A stretch of 64,000 nt of DNA from Pseudalgibacter ostreae (lineage in GTDB: Bacteria; Bacteroidota; Bacteroidia; Flavobacteriales; Flavobacteriaceae), in assembly GCF_042427585.1 (NCBI RefSeq), contig NZ_JBHMFC010000007.1:1-64000 (forward strand). The letters are read 5' to 3'. Position 1 is the stretch's first letter. Every line of letters begins with the position of its first letter. Position numbers and translations under genes: made by a program. Of this stretch, positions 16,262 to 25,194 are shown one piece after another. The notes under the pieces are model-generated. The model did not search any database. It was not told the origin of the DNA and saw only the letters and a list, made by a program, of their open reading frames with translations.

Positions 16262-18385
16262 TTATTTTTGAAGCTTTAGCTGAATGCGTTTTCGGGGTAC
16301 ATCAACTTCTAGTACCTGAACCATAATGTGCTGCTGAAGGCTTACATGCTCGTTAACATCTTTTACAAAACTATCGGATAAATTAGAAACGTGTATAAGA
16401 CCACTTTCCTTTATGCCAATATCTACAAAACAGCCAAAATTAGTGATGTTGTTAACAATGCCGGGAAGTTGTTGGCCCTCGTGTAAATCATGAATTGTTT
16501 TTATATTTTGTTCAAAAGCAAAAACCTTAGCAGGCTTGCGAATATCCAGACCAGGTTTTTCCAATTCTTTTAAAATATCTTCTAAGGTGGGAAGTCCTAC
16601 ATTATCGGTGCAATATTTTTTTAAATCGATTTTTTGAAGCATGTCTTGGTTTCCGATAAGAGCCTCTGGGCGCATTCCTAAATCTTTTGCCATGTGTTTT
16701 ATCAAATCATAACGTTCAGGGTGTACCGCAGAGTTGTCCAATGGGTTTTTCGCATCTTTAATTCTCAAAAAAGCGGCGCTTTGCTCAAAAGCTTTTCCTC
16801 CTAATCGGGGTACTTTTTTTATCCCATTTCTAGAAGTAAAAGCACCATGTTCATTTCTATAAAGGATTATGTTTTCTGCCAATTTCGGACCAATACCAGA
16901 CACATAGCTCAATAAGCTAGCACTTGCCGTATTGATATTTACTCCAACAGCATTAACACAGCTTTCCACTACAGCATCTAATTCTTTTTTTAGTTTGGTT
17001 TGATCCACATCATGCTGATATTGTCCAACTCCTATAGATTTGGCATCTATTTTAACTAATTCGGCTAAAGGATCTTGCAGGCGTCTGCCAATAGAAACGG
17101 ATCCACGAACTGTAACATCATAATCAGGAAATTCATCTCGGGCAATTTTTGAAGCTGAATAGATACTGGCTCCAGCCTCGCTAACCACAAAAATTTGTAC
17201 ATCATTTTTAAAGGGCACTTTCTTAACTATAGCTTCAGTATCTCTAGAGGCGGTGCCATTACCTATGGCAATAGCTTCTATGTTATACGTTTCAGATAAA
17301 GTGCTTAGTTTTTTAATGGCAGCTATGCTCTCGTTTTTTGGTGGGTGTGGGTATATGGTTTCATTGTGTAATAGGCGCCCTTGGCGATCTAAACAAACTA
17401 CTTTGCAACCCGATCGAAAGCCTGGGTCTATGGCTAATATTCGCTTTTCTCCTAAAGGGGACCCTAAAAGAAGTTGTTTTAAATTTTTGGCAAAAACGTG
17501 TATGGCAGATGCATCTGCTTTGTCTTTTGCTAACTGTAATGCTTCGTTTGATAATGAGGGGAGTAATAAGCGTTTATAAGCATCTTGAGCCGCTATGAGG
17601 ATATGTGTTGTGCAAGCATTTTGCGAACGGATTAGACGTGCTTCTATTTTGGACAGTGCTTTGTCGTCGTCAATAGTAATTTTTAATTTTATAAAGCCTT
17701 CTTTTTCTGCTCTTAAAATAGCCAATAGTCTATGTGAAGGTATGCGGTTTAAGGATTCTTCCCAATCGAAATAGTCTCTAAATTTTTGGGCGTTTTCATC
17801 ATCGATTTTAGACTTTACTGCTTTTGTAGAAATTATAGCAAACCGCTCTAATTGAAGTCTGATACTGTTTCGGATATCGATGCGTTCATTGATCCATTCG
17901 GCGATAATATGGCGTGCACCTTCTAAAACATCTTCACTAGATGATAAATCTTTATTTGTATATTTTAACGCTATAGCGTTTATGTCATGAGCGTTTTGCG
18001 ACATGATACTTTTAGCTAAAGGTTCTAGCCCATGTTGTCTGGCTGTGTCTGCTTTGGTCTTTCTTGTTTTTTTATAGGGCAAATAGAGGTCTTCCAGGGT
18101 GGTTAACTCTAAGGTAGTTTCAATTTTTTGTCTCAATTCTGGGGTTAAAACAGCTTGGTCTTCTAATGCTTTTATTATGGCCAATTTCCGTTTCTCTAAA
18201 GTTTCATACTGGTCTTTATATTTTACAATGTCTCCCACTTGAACCTCGTCTAAATTTCCGGTCTGTTCTTTTCGATATCTGGAAATGAATGGAATGGTAG
18301 CCGCATCGTTTAGTAAGCTTACCGTGTTTTTTACGGAATGTTCTGGTAATTGAGTTTGTGAAATAATATAGGAAATCAATGCCAT
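16262..18385 (-). CDS. tex: Tex-like RNA-binding transcription accessory protein
   Basis: The 707-aa product has the full Tex architecture. The N-terminal helical Tex domain (about 5-190) contains the SRYRKEQTGNLDE motif. A YqgF/RNase H-like domain begins at RILAIDPGFRSGCKV (about 318-332). Helix-hairpin-helix repeats (about 485-560) include VSGIGPKLAENI, and a C-terminal S1 RNA-binding domain occupies about 635-705. It binds nucleic acid and affects transcription; it is broadly conserved. It stands alone on the minus strand. Confidence 0.95.
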   Translation of the reverse strand: MALISYIISQTQLPEHSVKNTVSLLNDAATIPFISRYRKEQTGNLDEVQVGDIVKYKDQYETLEKRKLAIIKALEDQAVLTPELRQKIETTLELTTLEDLYLPYKKTRKTKADTARQHGLEPLAKSIMSQNAHDINAIALKYTNKDLSSSEDVLEGARHIIAEWINERIDIRNSIRLQLERFAIISTKAVKSKIDDENAQKFRDYFDWEESLNRIPSHRLLAILRAEKEGFIKLKITIDDDKALSKIEARLIRSQNACTTHILIAAQDAYKRLLLPSLSNEALQLAKDKADASAIHVFAKNLKQLLLGSPLGEKRILAIDPGFRSGCKVVCLDRQGRLLHNETIYPHPPKNESIAAIKKLSTLSETYNIEAIAIGNGTASRDTEAIVKKVPFKNDVQIFVVSEAGASIYSASKIARDEFPDYDVTVRGSVSIGRRLQDPLAELVKIDAKSIGVGQYQHDVDQTKLKKELDAVVESCVNAVGVNINTASASLLSYVSGIGPKLAENIILYRNEHGAFTSRNGIKKVPRLGGKAFEQSAAFLRIKDAKNPLDNSAVHPERYDLIKHMAKDLGMRPEALIGNQDMLQKIDLKKYCTDNVGLPTLEDILKELEKPGLDIRKPAKVFAFEQNIKTIHDLHEGQQLPGIVNNITNFGCFVDIGIKESGLIHVSNLSDSFVKDVNEHVSLQQHIMVQVLEVDVPRKRIQLKLQK

Positions 18386-18500
18386 ATGATAAGAAGTTAA
18401 ATAAATTGAAAGGCAAATATACTAAGTTAGCATGTTAAAAAATTCATTAAAAATGTTTCTGATTTATGATGAATGCTCTATTTTGAAACTTAATAGAACT

Positions 18501-18532
18501 AAAAAAGACCAATAATTTTATTGGTCTTTTTT
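18501..18532 (-). terminator. Intrinsic terminator after the NlpE/META gene
   Basis: AAAAAAGACCAATA (18501-18514) pairs perfectly with TATTGGTCTTTTTT (18519-18532) around a four-base loop. The flanking A and T tracts make it usable in both directions. It follows the minus-strand lipoprotein gene ending at 18556. Confidence 0.9.
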
Positions 18533-18555
18533 ATATTTTATGGATATTTTAGTTT

Positions 18556-19341
18556 TTATTCTATAGCTTCAAAAACGGCTAAAGGCGCCATTTTAGCTTT
18601 GTTAAGCGTCATGGTGTTTCCGTTAAGGGAATAATTATCAGTAGTGTTAAGAACTTCCATAAAGGCTTTTTCAATGGACATATCTGGACAGGACATCATG
18701 GTAGTTGCGACTTGTGATAACGTGACTTGGTTTTCGTTTTCTATGGTGTAATTACCATTAAAGTTATTGCAGCCTGTGTTACCAAAAACCATATATTCAC
18801 TCGTATTAAAAGAAATAAAAGCGTCAGAGTTTTTTATGTCTTTTCCAAAAAGTTTTACTAACATCCATTTAGTATCTGTAAAACCAATGCTAGTATGGTT
18901 ACTATCCGTTTGCTTTTTCAATATATATAAATGTGCTAAATCTCCAGTAACGTGTTTACCCGACTTATCTAAATGTGTTAATTGATTCTCACCCACTTTA
19001 TAAGTGGTTGGGTCGTCCCCTAAAAGAATAATCGTTTCACCGCCCTCTTGCCACTTATATTGGCCTTGGGTAGTAAAAACCATACCATCCTTGCCCATAT
19101 AGTTTGATGTAGACTTGTAAGTCATGTCTTCATTAAGCAAGATGGTTGATTTAATACCCTCACAATCTGCACAAGGTAAAATACCTTCATACGAACCCAC
19201 TAAGTCTATAGCGATTTGGCTAGTATGCATGTCAGGTTTTGGCTCAATATCTAATGGTGTTGTATCTCCTTTTTTATCGGATTTACATCCGGCAAAAAAA
19301 AGAAGCATTAAAAGCACCAAGACTGCTAAGTGTTTTTTCAT
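18556..19341 (-). CDS. Lipoprotein with NlpE and META domains
   Basis: The 261-aa lipoprotein has lipobox FAGC with Cys19. An NlpE-type domain follows (about 45-145) with the CADC pair in GILPCADCEGIK, then a META/HslJ domain (about 150-258) with WMLVKLFGKDI and GCNNFNGNY. NlpE proteins sense envelope and copper stress, while META domains occur in heat-inducible and motility-linked lipoproteins. The fusion occurs in other Bacteroidetes. The OmpA-like and lipocalin-like lipoprotein genes lie immediately upstream on the same strand, forming a three-gene envelope cluster. Confidence 0.88.
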   Translation of the reverse strand: MKKHLAVLVLLMLLFFAGCKSDKKGDTTPLDIEPKPDMHTSQIAIDLVGSYEGILPCADCEGIKSTILLNEDMTYKSTSNYMGKDGMVFTTQGQYKWQEGGETIILLGDDPTTYKVGENQLTHLDKSGKHVTGDLAHLYILKKQTDSNHTSIGFTDTKWMLVKLFGKDIKNSDAFISFNTSEYMVFGNTGCNNFNGNYTIENENQVTLSQVATTMMSCPDMSIEKAFMEVLNTTDNYSLNGNTMTLNKAKMAPLAVFEAIE

Positions 19342-19359
19342 AGAATTAGAAGCCGTTTG

Positions 19360-20067
19360 TTAATTATTAGACTCTTTTTCAGCCTCATTGATCATGTCTT
19401 CATTAGGAACAATGGCAATGTTCACACGTCTGTTTTTAGCACGGCCTTCTGCAGTGGTATTGTCTGCAACAGGTTGTTCCTCCCCAAACCAATGTGTAGT
19501 AAGACGAGAAGCTTTGATGCCTTTTGAGTTTTTCAAATAATCGGTAACCGCATTAGCTCTATTTTTTGATAATGTCATGTTATAACTATCATTACCAGAA
19601 CTATCCGTATGGCCAACAATCAGAATGTTCGTATCTGGATATTCTTGAAACACAGATGCTAATTTATCTAGAGATTGCCTAGAAGCCTCGTTTATATTAT
19701 ATTTTTCTGTAGCGAAATAAACACCGCTATTTTCATCAAAAGTAAGTACAATGCCGTTATCTACACGCTCTACTTGTGCGCCAGGAATTTCTTCTTCAAT
19801 TTTTTGTGCTTGTTTATCCATTTTGTTTCCTATTAGAACACCAGCACCACCGCCAACTACGCCACCTATTACAGCACCTAATTCGCCTTTACCGCCTTTG
19901 CCTAAATTGTTTCCTATAATAGCACCTAAAATGGAACCTCCGGCAGCACCTATTACAGCACCTTTTTGTTTATTATTGGCATTTTGTACAGATTTACAGT
20001 TCGTAAATCCAGCAACTAAAATAAATGCAAAAAGCAAAATCCCTAATTTTTTAATATTTTTTTTCAT
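19360..20067 (-). CDS. OmpA-family lipoprotein with glycine zipper
   Basis: The 235-aa product has a signal peptide ending at a probable acylated Cys24 (FTNCKS), a glycine-zipper segment (about 36-85, repeated GxxxG spacing) and a C-terminal OmpA peptidoglycan-binding domain (about 110-222). The last contains VGHTDSSGNDSYN and LSKNRANAV, including the Asp and Arg that bind diaminopimelate. It resembles the YiaD type and should tether the outer membrane to peptidoglycan. The gap to the upstream lipocalin gene is only 10 bp. Confidence 0.93.
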   Translation of the reverse strand: MKKNIKKLGILLFAFILVAGFTNCKSVQNANNKQKGAVIGAAGGSILGAIIGNNLGKGGKGELGAVIGGVVGGGAGVLIGNKMDKQAQKIEEEIPGAQVERVDNGIVLTFDENSGVYFATEKYNINEASRQSLDKLASVFQEYPDTNILIVGHTDSSGNDSYNMTLSKNRANAVTDYLKNSKGIKASRLTTHWFGEEQPVADNTTAEGRAKNRRVNIAIVPNEDMINEAEKESNN

Positions 20068-20077
20068 TGTTCTATTT

Positions 20078-20548
20078 TTAAATTTTAATAAAGTTCATGT
20101 TAATTATAAAGGGTGTTCCGTCAACCGATACGGTTTGTTGCCATTGCATCGTGGTATCGGATAATGATTTTAATTCCAATCTAAAACCTTGATTGGTTTC
20201 CGATCTATATTTTTCATCGGTAGGTTTTAATAGAAAATCATAAAAACCAGTTTCGGCATTTACCTCTTGTATTGTAAAAACAAAGTTTCGCATGCCTGTA
20301 GAACAACTGGCTTCATTAATCGAGTAGGTTCCCGTATTATTATTAGGAACAAACTGCCATGTACTACCTTCAAAACAATCTTTAGACGTGTCGTTTAAAA
20401 GTGTAACATTGTATTTTCCGGTTTTGCTATAAGTGATGGAGTTTAGCGTCCAGCTGCCTTTAATGACTTTTTTAGAATCTCTAACAGTTTTTGATGAACC
20501 ACAAGATAGTAGTCCAATAGATAGGCATAGAATTAAAAATTTTTTCAT
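20078..20548 (-). CDS. Lipocalin-like lipoprotein
   Basis: The 156-aa lipoprotein has lipobox LLSC with Cys16. The rest is a small beta-rich domain with the lipocalin-like start KGSWTLNSITYS (about 30-41) and the later WQFVPNNNTGTYSI and MQWQQTVSVDG segments. Such proteins are common in Flavobacteriia and of unknown ligand. It is the first gene of the run lipocalin, OmpA, NlpE/META on the minus strand. Confidence 0.8.
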   Translation of the reverse strand: MKKFLILCLSIGLLSCGSSKTVRDSKKVIKGSWTLNSITYSKTGKYNVTLLNDTSKDCFEGSTWQFVPNNNTGTYSINEASCSTGMRNFVFTIQEVNAETGFYDFLLKPTDEKYRSETNQGFRLELKSLSDTTMQWQQTVSVDGTPFIINMNFIKI

Positions 20549-20699
20549 TTTTTTTCGAAATTGGTTATGGGTACAAAGTTAAAAAATCATTGCAGATTTT
20601 TTGTTACAGTATTATGTATTAGGATTACAATATTTCCATTTAAAATTGTATTGCATAGTGGGAAGAGAAAATATTTATCTAATGGAATAGCTATAAAGC

Positions 20700-20891
20700 T
20701 TAAGCTACCTTTTTTAATAAGTCAAAACAAGGGCATTTTTTACAACGCTTCTGTTCTCCTTTTTTATATTTTTTACAGCAACTACTTTTTACCTTATCTG
20801 AAGTGATAACGCCTAAGCTCTGTAATTTTTTAATCGCTTTTTTTTGTTTTTTTTTGCCCAAAACAAATCGTGTTGATAAATGATTGGGCAA
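20700..20891 (-). CDS. Small basic Cys-rich protein next to ferritin
   Basis: The 63-aa ORF is very Lys-rich. It carries five cysteines in two clusters, SSCCKKY (36-42) and RCKKCPCFD (49-57). I recall similar small hypothetical proteins in Flavobacteriia but no function. The Cys spacing suggests metal binding (zinc or iron). It lies 46 bp downstream of the ferritin gene on the same strand, so co-transcription is likely. Confidence 0.65.
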   Translation of the reverse strand: MPNHLSTRFVLGKKKQKKAIKKLQSLGVITSDKVKSSCCKKYKKGEQKRCKKCPCFDLLKKVA

Positions 20892-20937
20892 AAATAACTT
20901 ATTTTTAATTAATCTAAATAATAATTAAAGTTAAAAA

Positions 20938-21456
20938 TTACAGTGTACTATCATTAGAAGCAGAATTAACTGTTAATTGTTGAATATCTCTGTCGAATAA
21001 ATATAAACCTCCTTTATCATCACCAATCAAATTGATTTTATCCAGAATGGTTCGCGCCATTGCTTCTTCTTCAATTTGTTCCGCAACGTACCATTGCAAG
21101 AAATTATGGGATGCATAATCTTTTTCCTGAAGGGATATATGTACTAATTCGTTAATGCTTTCAGAAACAAAAACCTCATGATTAAAAAGCATTTCGAACA
21201 TGTCTTTAAAAGAATCAAACGTAACATTGGGTGCTTTTAACTCAGAGATGTGAGCGTGGCCGCCACGTTCGTTTACAAATTTTACCAATTTAAGCATATG
21301 ATCGCGCTCTTCATTAGATTGGTCGTACATAAAGCCTGCAACACCTTCCAGGCCTTTTACTTCTGCCCAACACGCCATGGCTAAGTATATTTGAGAAGAC
21401 TCTGCTTCAATTCTAATTTGGTTATTTAATGCTTTTTCTATCGATTTTGATAACAT
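20938..21456 (-). CDS. ftnA: Bacterial non-haem ferritin
   Basis: The 172-aa product is normal length for FtnA. Ferroxidase ligands are present at the expected positions, Glu17, Glu50 and His53 (NEERDH), with the later EQIEEEAMAR segment providing the second site. It stores iron as a cytoplasmic 24-mer. It sits 27 bp downstream of metG and upstream of a small Cys-rich gene, all on the minus strand. Confidence 0.95.
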   Translation of the reverse strand: MLSKSIEKALNNQIRIEAESSQIYLAMACWAEVKGLEGVAGFMYDQSNEERDHMLKLVKFVNERGGHAHISELKAPNVTFDSFKDMFEMLFNHEVFVSESINELVHISLQEKDYASHNFLQWYVAEQIEEEAMARTILDKINLIGDDKGGLYLFDRDIQQLTVNSASNDSTL

Positions 21457-21483
21457 AGTTTTTTTTGTAAAGTTAGTGAATAC

Positions 21484-23562
21484 CTAACTTATTTGCAATC
21501 CATTTGCTACACTGTGGTTAAACGAAGTGGAGGTGTCTGGGTTTACAAACACTAAATGACCCTCTGGTGTCTCCGTCATTAAAATCATACCTTCGCTTTC
21601 TACACCGCGTAACGGTCTTGGTGCTAAATTTATTAACACCGTAACGCGTTTTCCTATAACGTCTTCGGCAGAATAGCATTCTGCAATTCCCGATACGATC
21701 GTGCGTACATCTATACCTGTGTCTACTTTTAAAACTAAAAGCTTTTTGGTTTTCGGCATTTTTTCAGCTGCTATAATTGTACCCACACGCATATCCAACT
21801 TGGTAAAGTCTTCAAATGTAATAGTTTCTTTTTGAGGTGTTAAGGTTTTATTTGCAGCTTCATTGGCTTTTTTGTTGGCTTCCAATTTGTCGAGTTGTTT
21901 TTGAATGGTTTCATCTTCTATTTTACTAAACAACAATTTGGCTTCCCCTATGGTATGGCCCGCAGGAAGTAGTGCTTCCTTTGTACTCACTTCATTCCAA
22001 GAGGTTTCGACGCCAAAGTTGATTTTTAAGATGTCTTTTAATTTTGTTGAAGTGAACGGTAAAAAAGGTTCGCTTAATGTGGCCAATGCCGATGCTATTT
22101 GAAGCGCCACATACATAATGGTTTTGGTTCGTTCTTCATCCTCTTTTATCACTTTCCAAGGCTCGGCATCAGCTAAGTATTTATTTCCTAATCTGGCGAG
22201 GTTCATGAGCTCTTGCCCTGCTTCTCTAAAACGATACCGCTCGATGGAGCTTGCAATCACATCTGGATAAGCTTTTAAGGCCGCTAGAGTGTTTTGATCC
22301 ACCTCTAAAAGCTCTGAAGGCTTTGGTACCATACCTTCATAATACTTATTGGTCAATACGACTACGCGATTTATAAAATTTCCAAAAATAGCCACCAATT
22401 CATTATTGTTTCTGGCTTGAAAATCTTTCCAAGTAAAATCGTTATCTTTCGTTTCTGGAGCATTCGCCGTTAGCACATAACGTAAAACATCTTGCTGGTC
22501 TGGAAATTCTTCTAAATATTCTGGCAGCCAAACCGCCCAATTTTTTGATGTGGATAATTTATGGCCTTCTAAGTTTAAAAACTCGTTTGCAGGTACATTT
22601 TCTGGTAATATATAAGAGCCTTCTGCCTTAAGCATGGCCGGGAAAATGATACAATGGAATACAATATTGTCTTTACCAATAAAATGCACCAATTTGGTGT
22701 CTTTGTCTTTCCAATATGGCTCCCAGTCTTTACCTTCGCGTGCAGCCCATTCTTTTGTAGACGAGATGTAACCAATAGGGGCATCAAACCAAACATAAAG
22801 CACTTTGCCTTCACCGCCTTGTGCTGGAACGGGAATGCCCCAATCTAGATCGCGGGTTACAGCCCTTGGGCGTAGACCATCGTCGATCCATGATTTTACT
22901 TGACCGTAAACATTGGGCTTCCAGTCTTTTTTATGGCCTTTCAGAATCCATTCTTTTAAAAAGGCTTCATGTTTATCTAAAGGTAAATACCAGTGTTTCG
23001 TTTCTTTTAAAGTAGGGACATTACCTGTTAATACAGATTTTGGATGGATTAAATCTGTAGCGTTTAAACTGGTACCGCACTTTTCACATTGATCGCCATA
23101 GGCTTCTTCATTTCCACATTTCGGACAAGTGCCTACTACAAAACGATCGGCCAAAAACTGATTGGCTTTCTCGTCGTATAATTGCTCTGAGGTTTCTTCA
23201 ATAAATTCACCTTTTTCATTTAAAGTTTTAAAGAACTCAGATGCAGTGTCGTGATGGACTTGGGCAGAGGTGCGCGAATAATTATCATAAGTAATACCAA
23301 AATCTTCAAACGATTTTTTAATAATAGCATGATATTTGTCGACAATATCTTGGGGTGAAACCCCTTCGTTTTTTGCTTTTATGGTAATGGGAACCCCATG
23401 CTCATCACTACCGCCTATAAAAACCACATCATGACCTGTTAAACGCAAATAGCGCACATAAATATCGGCGGGTACATACACGCCTGCTAAATGCCCAATA
23501 TGGATAGGGCCGTTGGTGTAAGGTAGTGCTGCAGTAACAGTATAACGTTTTGGTTTACTCAT
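21484..23562 (-). CDS. metG: Methionyl-tRNA synthetase
   Basis: A longer frame begins at 23589, but the ATG at 23562 (MSKPKRYTV) matches the usual family start and is preferred. The product is 692 aa. It has HIGH as HIGHLAG near the N-terminus, a zinc domain with CPKC and CEKC pairs (about 137-155), the KMSKS-equivalent KLSTSK (about 338-343), an anticodon-binding helical domain, and a C-terminal EMAP/Trbp111-type tRNA-binding domain (about 590-690, FTKLDMRVGTI). It charges tRNA-Met. Confidence 0.97.
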   Translation of the reverse strand: MSKPKRYTVTAALPYTNGPIHIGHLAGVYVPADIYVRYLRLTGHDVVFIGGSDEHGVPITIKAKNEGVSPQDIVDKYHAIIKKSFEDFGITYDNYSRTSAQVHHDTASEFFKTLNEKGEFIEETSEQLYDEKANQFLADRFVVGTCPKCGNEEAYGDQCEKCGTSLNATDLIHPKSVLTGNVPTLKETKHWYLPLDKHEAFLKEWILKGHKKDWKPNVYGQVKSWIDDGLRPRAVTRDLDWGIPVPAQGGEGKVLYVWFDAPIGYISSTKEWAAREGKDWEPYWKDKDTKLVHFIGKDNIVFHCIIFPAMLKAEGSYILPENVPANEFLNLEGHKLSTSKNWAVWLPEYLEEFPDQQDVLRYVLTANAPETKDNDFTWKDFQARNNNELVAIFGNFINRVVVLTNKYYEGMVPKPSELLEVDQNTLAALKAYPDVIASSIERYRFREAGQELMNLARLGNKYLADAEPWKVIKEDEERTKTIMYVALQIASALATLSEPFLPFTSTKLKDILKINFGVETSWNEVSTKEALLPAGHTIGEAKLLFSKIEDETIQKQLDKLEANKKANEAANKTLTPQKETITFEDFTKLDMRVGTIIAAEKMPKTKKLLVLKVDTGIDVRTIVSGIAECYSAEDVIGKRVTVLINLAPRPLRGVESEGMILMTETPEGHLVFVNPDTSTSFNHSVANGLQIS

Positions 23563-23743
23563 CAATGTAAAATTAAATTTTGGCGCCATATTGATAAATC
23601 CTTAATATTGGGTAGTGAAAGAATCTTATAAAATAGATTTTAATTTAATAGGTTCTACGCTTTTATCAAATTGACGGATTGTTTTAAGGCCGTAAAAGTA
23701 CACATTTTGAGTGCTATTTAGAAAAAAAATGTACATTTACATA

Positions 23744-24763
23744 ATGTCACGAACCCTATTTATATTAAGCCTGTTTTGTCTTGTGTTTTTCTTCGGAACA
23801 AAAACAAGTATTTCACAAAATCAAAACCCTGAAAACCAATACTATACTTTGAAAAAACCACCATATTTAGTGGCAGGTGATACTGTTGCCATTGTTGCGC
23901 CATCGGGCATTTTAAAACATAGAACAAGGGAGATTGAACAAGCTAAAGCATTACTAAAAAGTTGGGGGCTGCATTATGTTATTGGAAAACATGTTTTTGC
24001 ACAAGCCCATCATTTTGCAGGAACAGATGATGAACGATGTGAAGATTTTCAAAATGCTATGGACGACCCCAAGATTAAAGCAATTTGGTGCGCACGCGGA
24101 GGCTATGGCACGGTGCGAATATTAGATAAATTGGAGTATTCCAAATTTAAAGAAAATCCAAAGTGGGTTATTGGTTATTCAGATATTACCGCCCTTCATA
24201 ATCAAATACACAACCAAGGTGTCGAAAGTATTCATGCCATGATGTGCACAAGTTTACAAGACAACCCCGAGGCTATAAAAGAAACTATTGAAACGTTTAA
24301 AGCTACGCTTTTTGGGGAACCATTATTTTACGAACTTAAAGGCTCTGCGTACAATAAAACGGGAACCGTTACAGGGCCTTTGGTAGGTGGAAATCTAAGC
24401 ATCCTATATAGTATGCTAGGGTCTAATACCAGTATCGATACTACTGGTAAAATACTGTTTATTGAAGAGATAGGCGAATATAAGTATCATATCGACCGGA
24501 TGTTGCAAAGTTTAAAACGGGCGGGATATTTTAATAATTGTAAAGCCGTTTTAGTAGGCGATATTAATAAAATAAGAAAAAACACAACCCTTTGGGGGGC
24601 TTCAATTGAACAATTGATTTTAGATGTTTTATCGGAGTATGATTTTCCTGTAGCTTTTAACATGCCAGCGGGGCATGAAAAGGACAATCGTGCCTTAATT
24701 TTAGGCCGAACAGTAGGATTATCGGTTGAAAAAGAGAAATCGAAACTTGTTTTTGAAAATTAA
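23744..24763 (+). CDS. LD-carboxypeptidase (peptidase S66)
   Basis: In-frame ATGs at 23711 and 23729 also exist; 23744 (MSRTLF) gives a compact signal peptide. The product is 339 aa from 23744. S66 hallmarks are clear: TVAIVAPSG at the start of the domain, WCARGGYGTVRI, the nucleophile Ser in GYSDITALHN, Glu in FIEEIGEYKYHIDRM, and His in the late PAGHEKDN. It removes the terminal D-Ala from murein tetrapeptides during recycling. The N-terminal signal suggests a periplasmic or membrane location, unlike cytoplasmic LdcA. Confidence 0.92.
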   Translation: MSRTLFILSLFCLVFFFGTKTSISQNQNPENQYYTLKKPPYLVAGDTVAIVAPSGILKHRTREIEQAKALLKSWGLHYVIGKHVFAQAHHFAGTDDERCEDFQNAMDDPKIKAIWCARGGYGTVRILDKLEYSKFKENPKWVIGYSDITALHNQIHNQGVESIHAMMCTSLQDNPEAIKETIETFKATLFGEPLFYELKGSAYNKTGTVTGPLVGGNLSILYSMLGSNTSIDTTGKILFIEEIGEYKYHIDRMLQSLKRAGYFNNCKAVLVGDINKIRKNTTLWGASIEQLILDVLSEYDFPVAFNMPAGHEKDNRALILGRTVGLSVEKEKSKLVFEN

Positions 24764-24851
24764 ACGTGTTAAGTCGTAATGCTTTAATTGTTAATTTGTT
24801 ATGTTTTTGTTAGGCCGTAAGTTGCCTTTAATTTTATAAAGCATCCGCAAC

Positions 24852-24883
24852 TTTGTAGATGTCAAATTTAAAGATTAACTTTG
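24852..24883 (+). promoter_or_regulatory. Consensus promoter TTTG-N20-TAACTTTG
   Basis: TTTG at 24852-24855 and TAACTTTG at 24876-24883 match the Bacteroidetes -33/-7 consensus with 20-nt spacing, among the best in the window. Transcription should start near 24889, within the palindrome described separately. Confidence 0.75.
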
Positions 24884-24897
24884 TACTAAATTAGTAC
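24883..24897. promoter_or_regulatory. 15-bp perfect palindrome at the transcription start
   Basis: GTACTAA (24883-24889) and TTAGTAC (24891-24897) are reverse complements around a central A. The element begins at the last base of the -7 box, a typical repressor operator position. Confidence 0.6.
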
Positions 24898-24902
24898 GAT
24901 TT

Positions 24903-25016
24903 ATGATAACAAGTTGTTTTCCATATTTGCAAGAAGATGCTTCAGGACTGTTGTTGTCATTGATGTATTTACACGATGATATCTTCCTTAAAAATTCTAA
25001 AGAGTTTATTTGCTAA
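24903..25016 (+). CDS. Candidate 37-aa small ORF or leader peptide
   Basis: The ORF runs ATG at 24903 to TAA at 25014-25016 and encodes 37 residues starting MITSCFPYLQEDASG, with a Leu-rich middle and a Cys at residue 5 and at the end. It begins about 14 nt after the predicted transcription start. It ends one base before an intrinsic terminator (25018). Placement between promoter and terminator supports a real short transcript. It may encode a small protein, act as a leader peptide for the GreA-like gene, or be a small RNA with a chance ORF. Confidence 0.45.
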   Translation: MITSCFPYLQEDASGLLLSLMYLHDDIFLKNSKEFIC

Positions 25017-25017
25017 A

Positions 25018-25046
25018 CCCTGTCAGGACTCAAGACAGGGCTTTTT
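25018..25046 (+). terminator. Intrinsic terminator between the small ORF and the GreA-like gene
   Basis: CCCTGTC (25018-25024) pairs with GACAGGG (25034-25040), a nine-base loop apart, followed by CTTTTT. It lies one base after the small-ORF stop codon and about 150 bp before the GreA-like start codon. Confidence 0.85.
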
Positions 25047-25194
25047 ACACGAATTATAGAATAAAATTTAATCATTTATTTTCTTTTAGACTTTGCTTTT
25101 TGCAATTAACACGCTATGCCTTTGTATGGCGTTTATTTGTATTGAGTCGAATGCAAAAGTTTCAAACAGAGAATTTCAAAAAAAAACTATTATT

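Noticed and set aside
19751..20164. Plus-strand 137-aa frame opposite the OmpA-like gene
   Set aside because: It is the antisense shadow of the glycine-zipper coding sequence, which produces Pro/Ala-rich frames.
20561..20806. Plus-strand 81-aa frame upstream of the lipocalin gene
   Set aside because: It overlaps the small Cys-rich gene on the opposite strand and has no recognisable domain.
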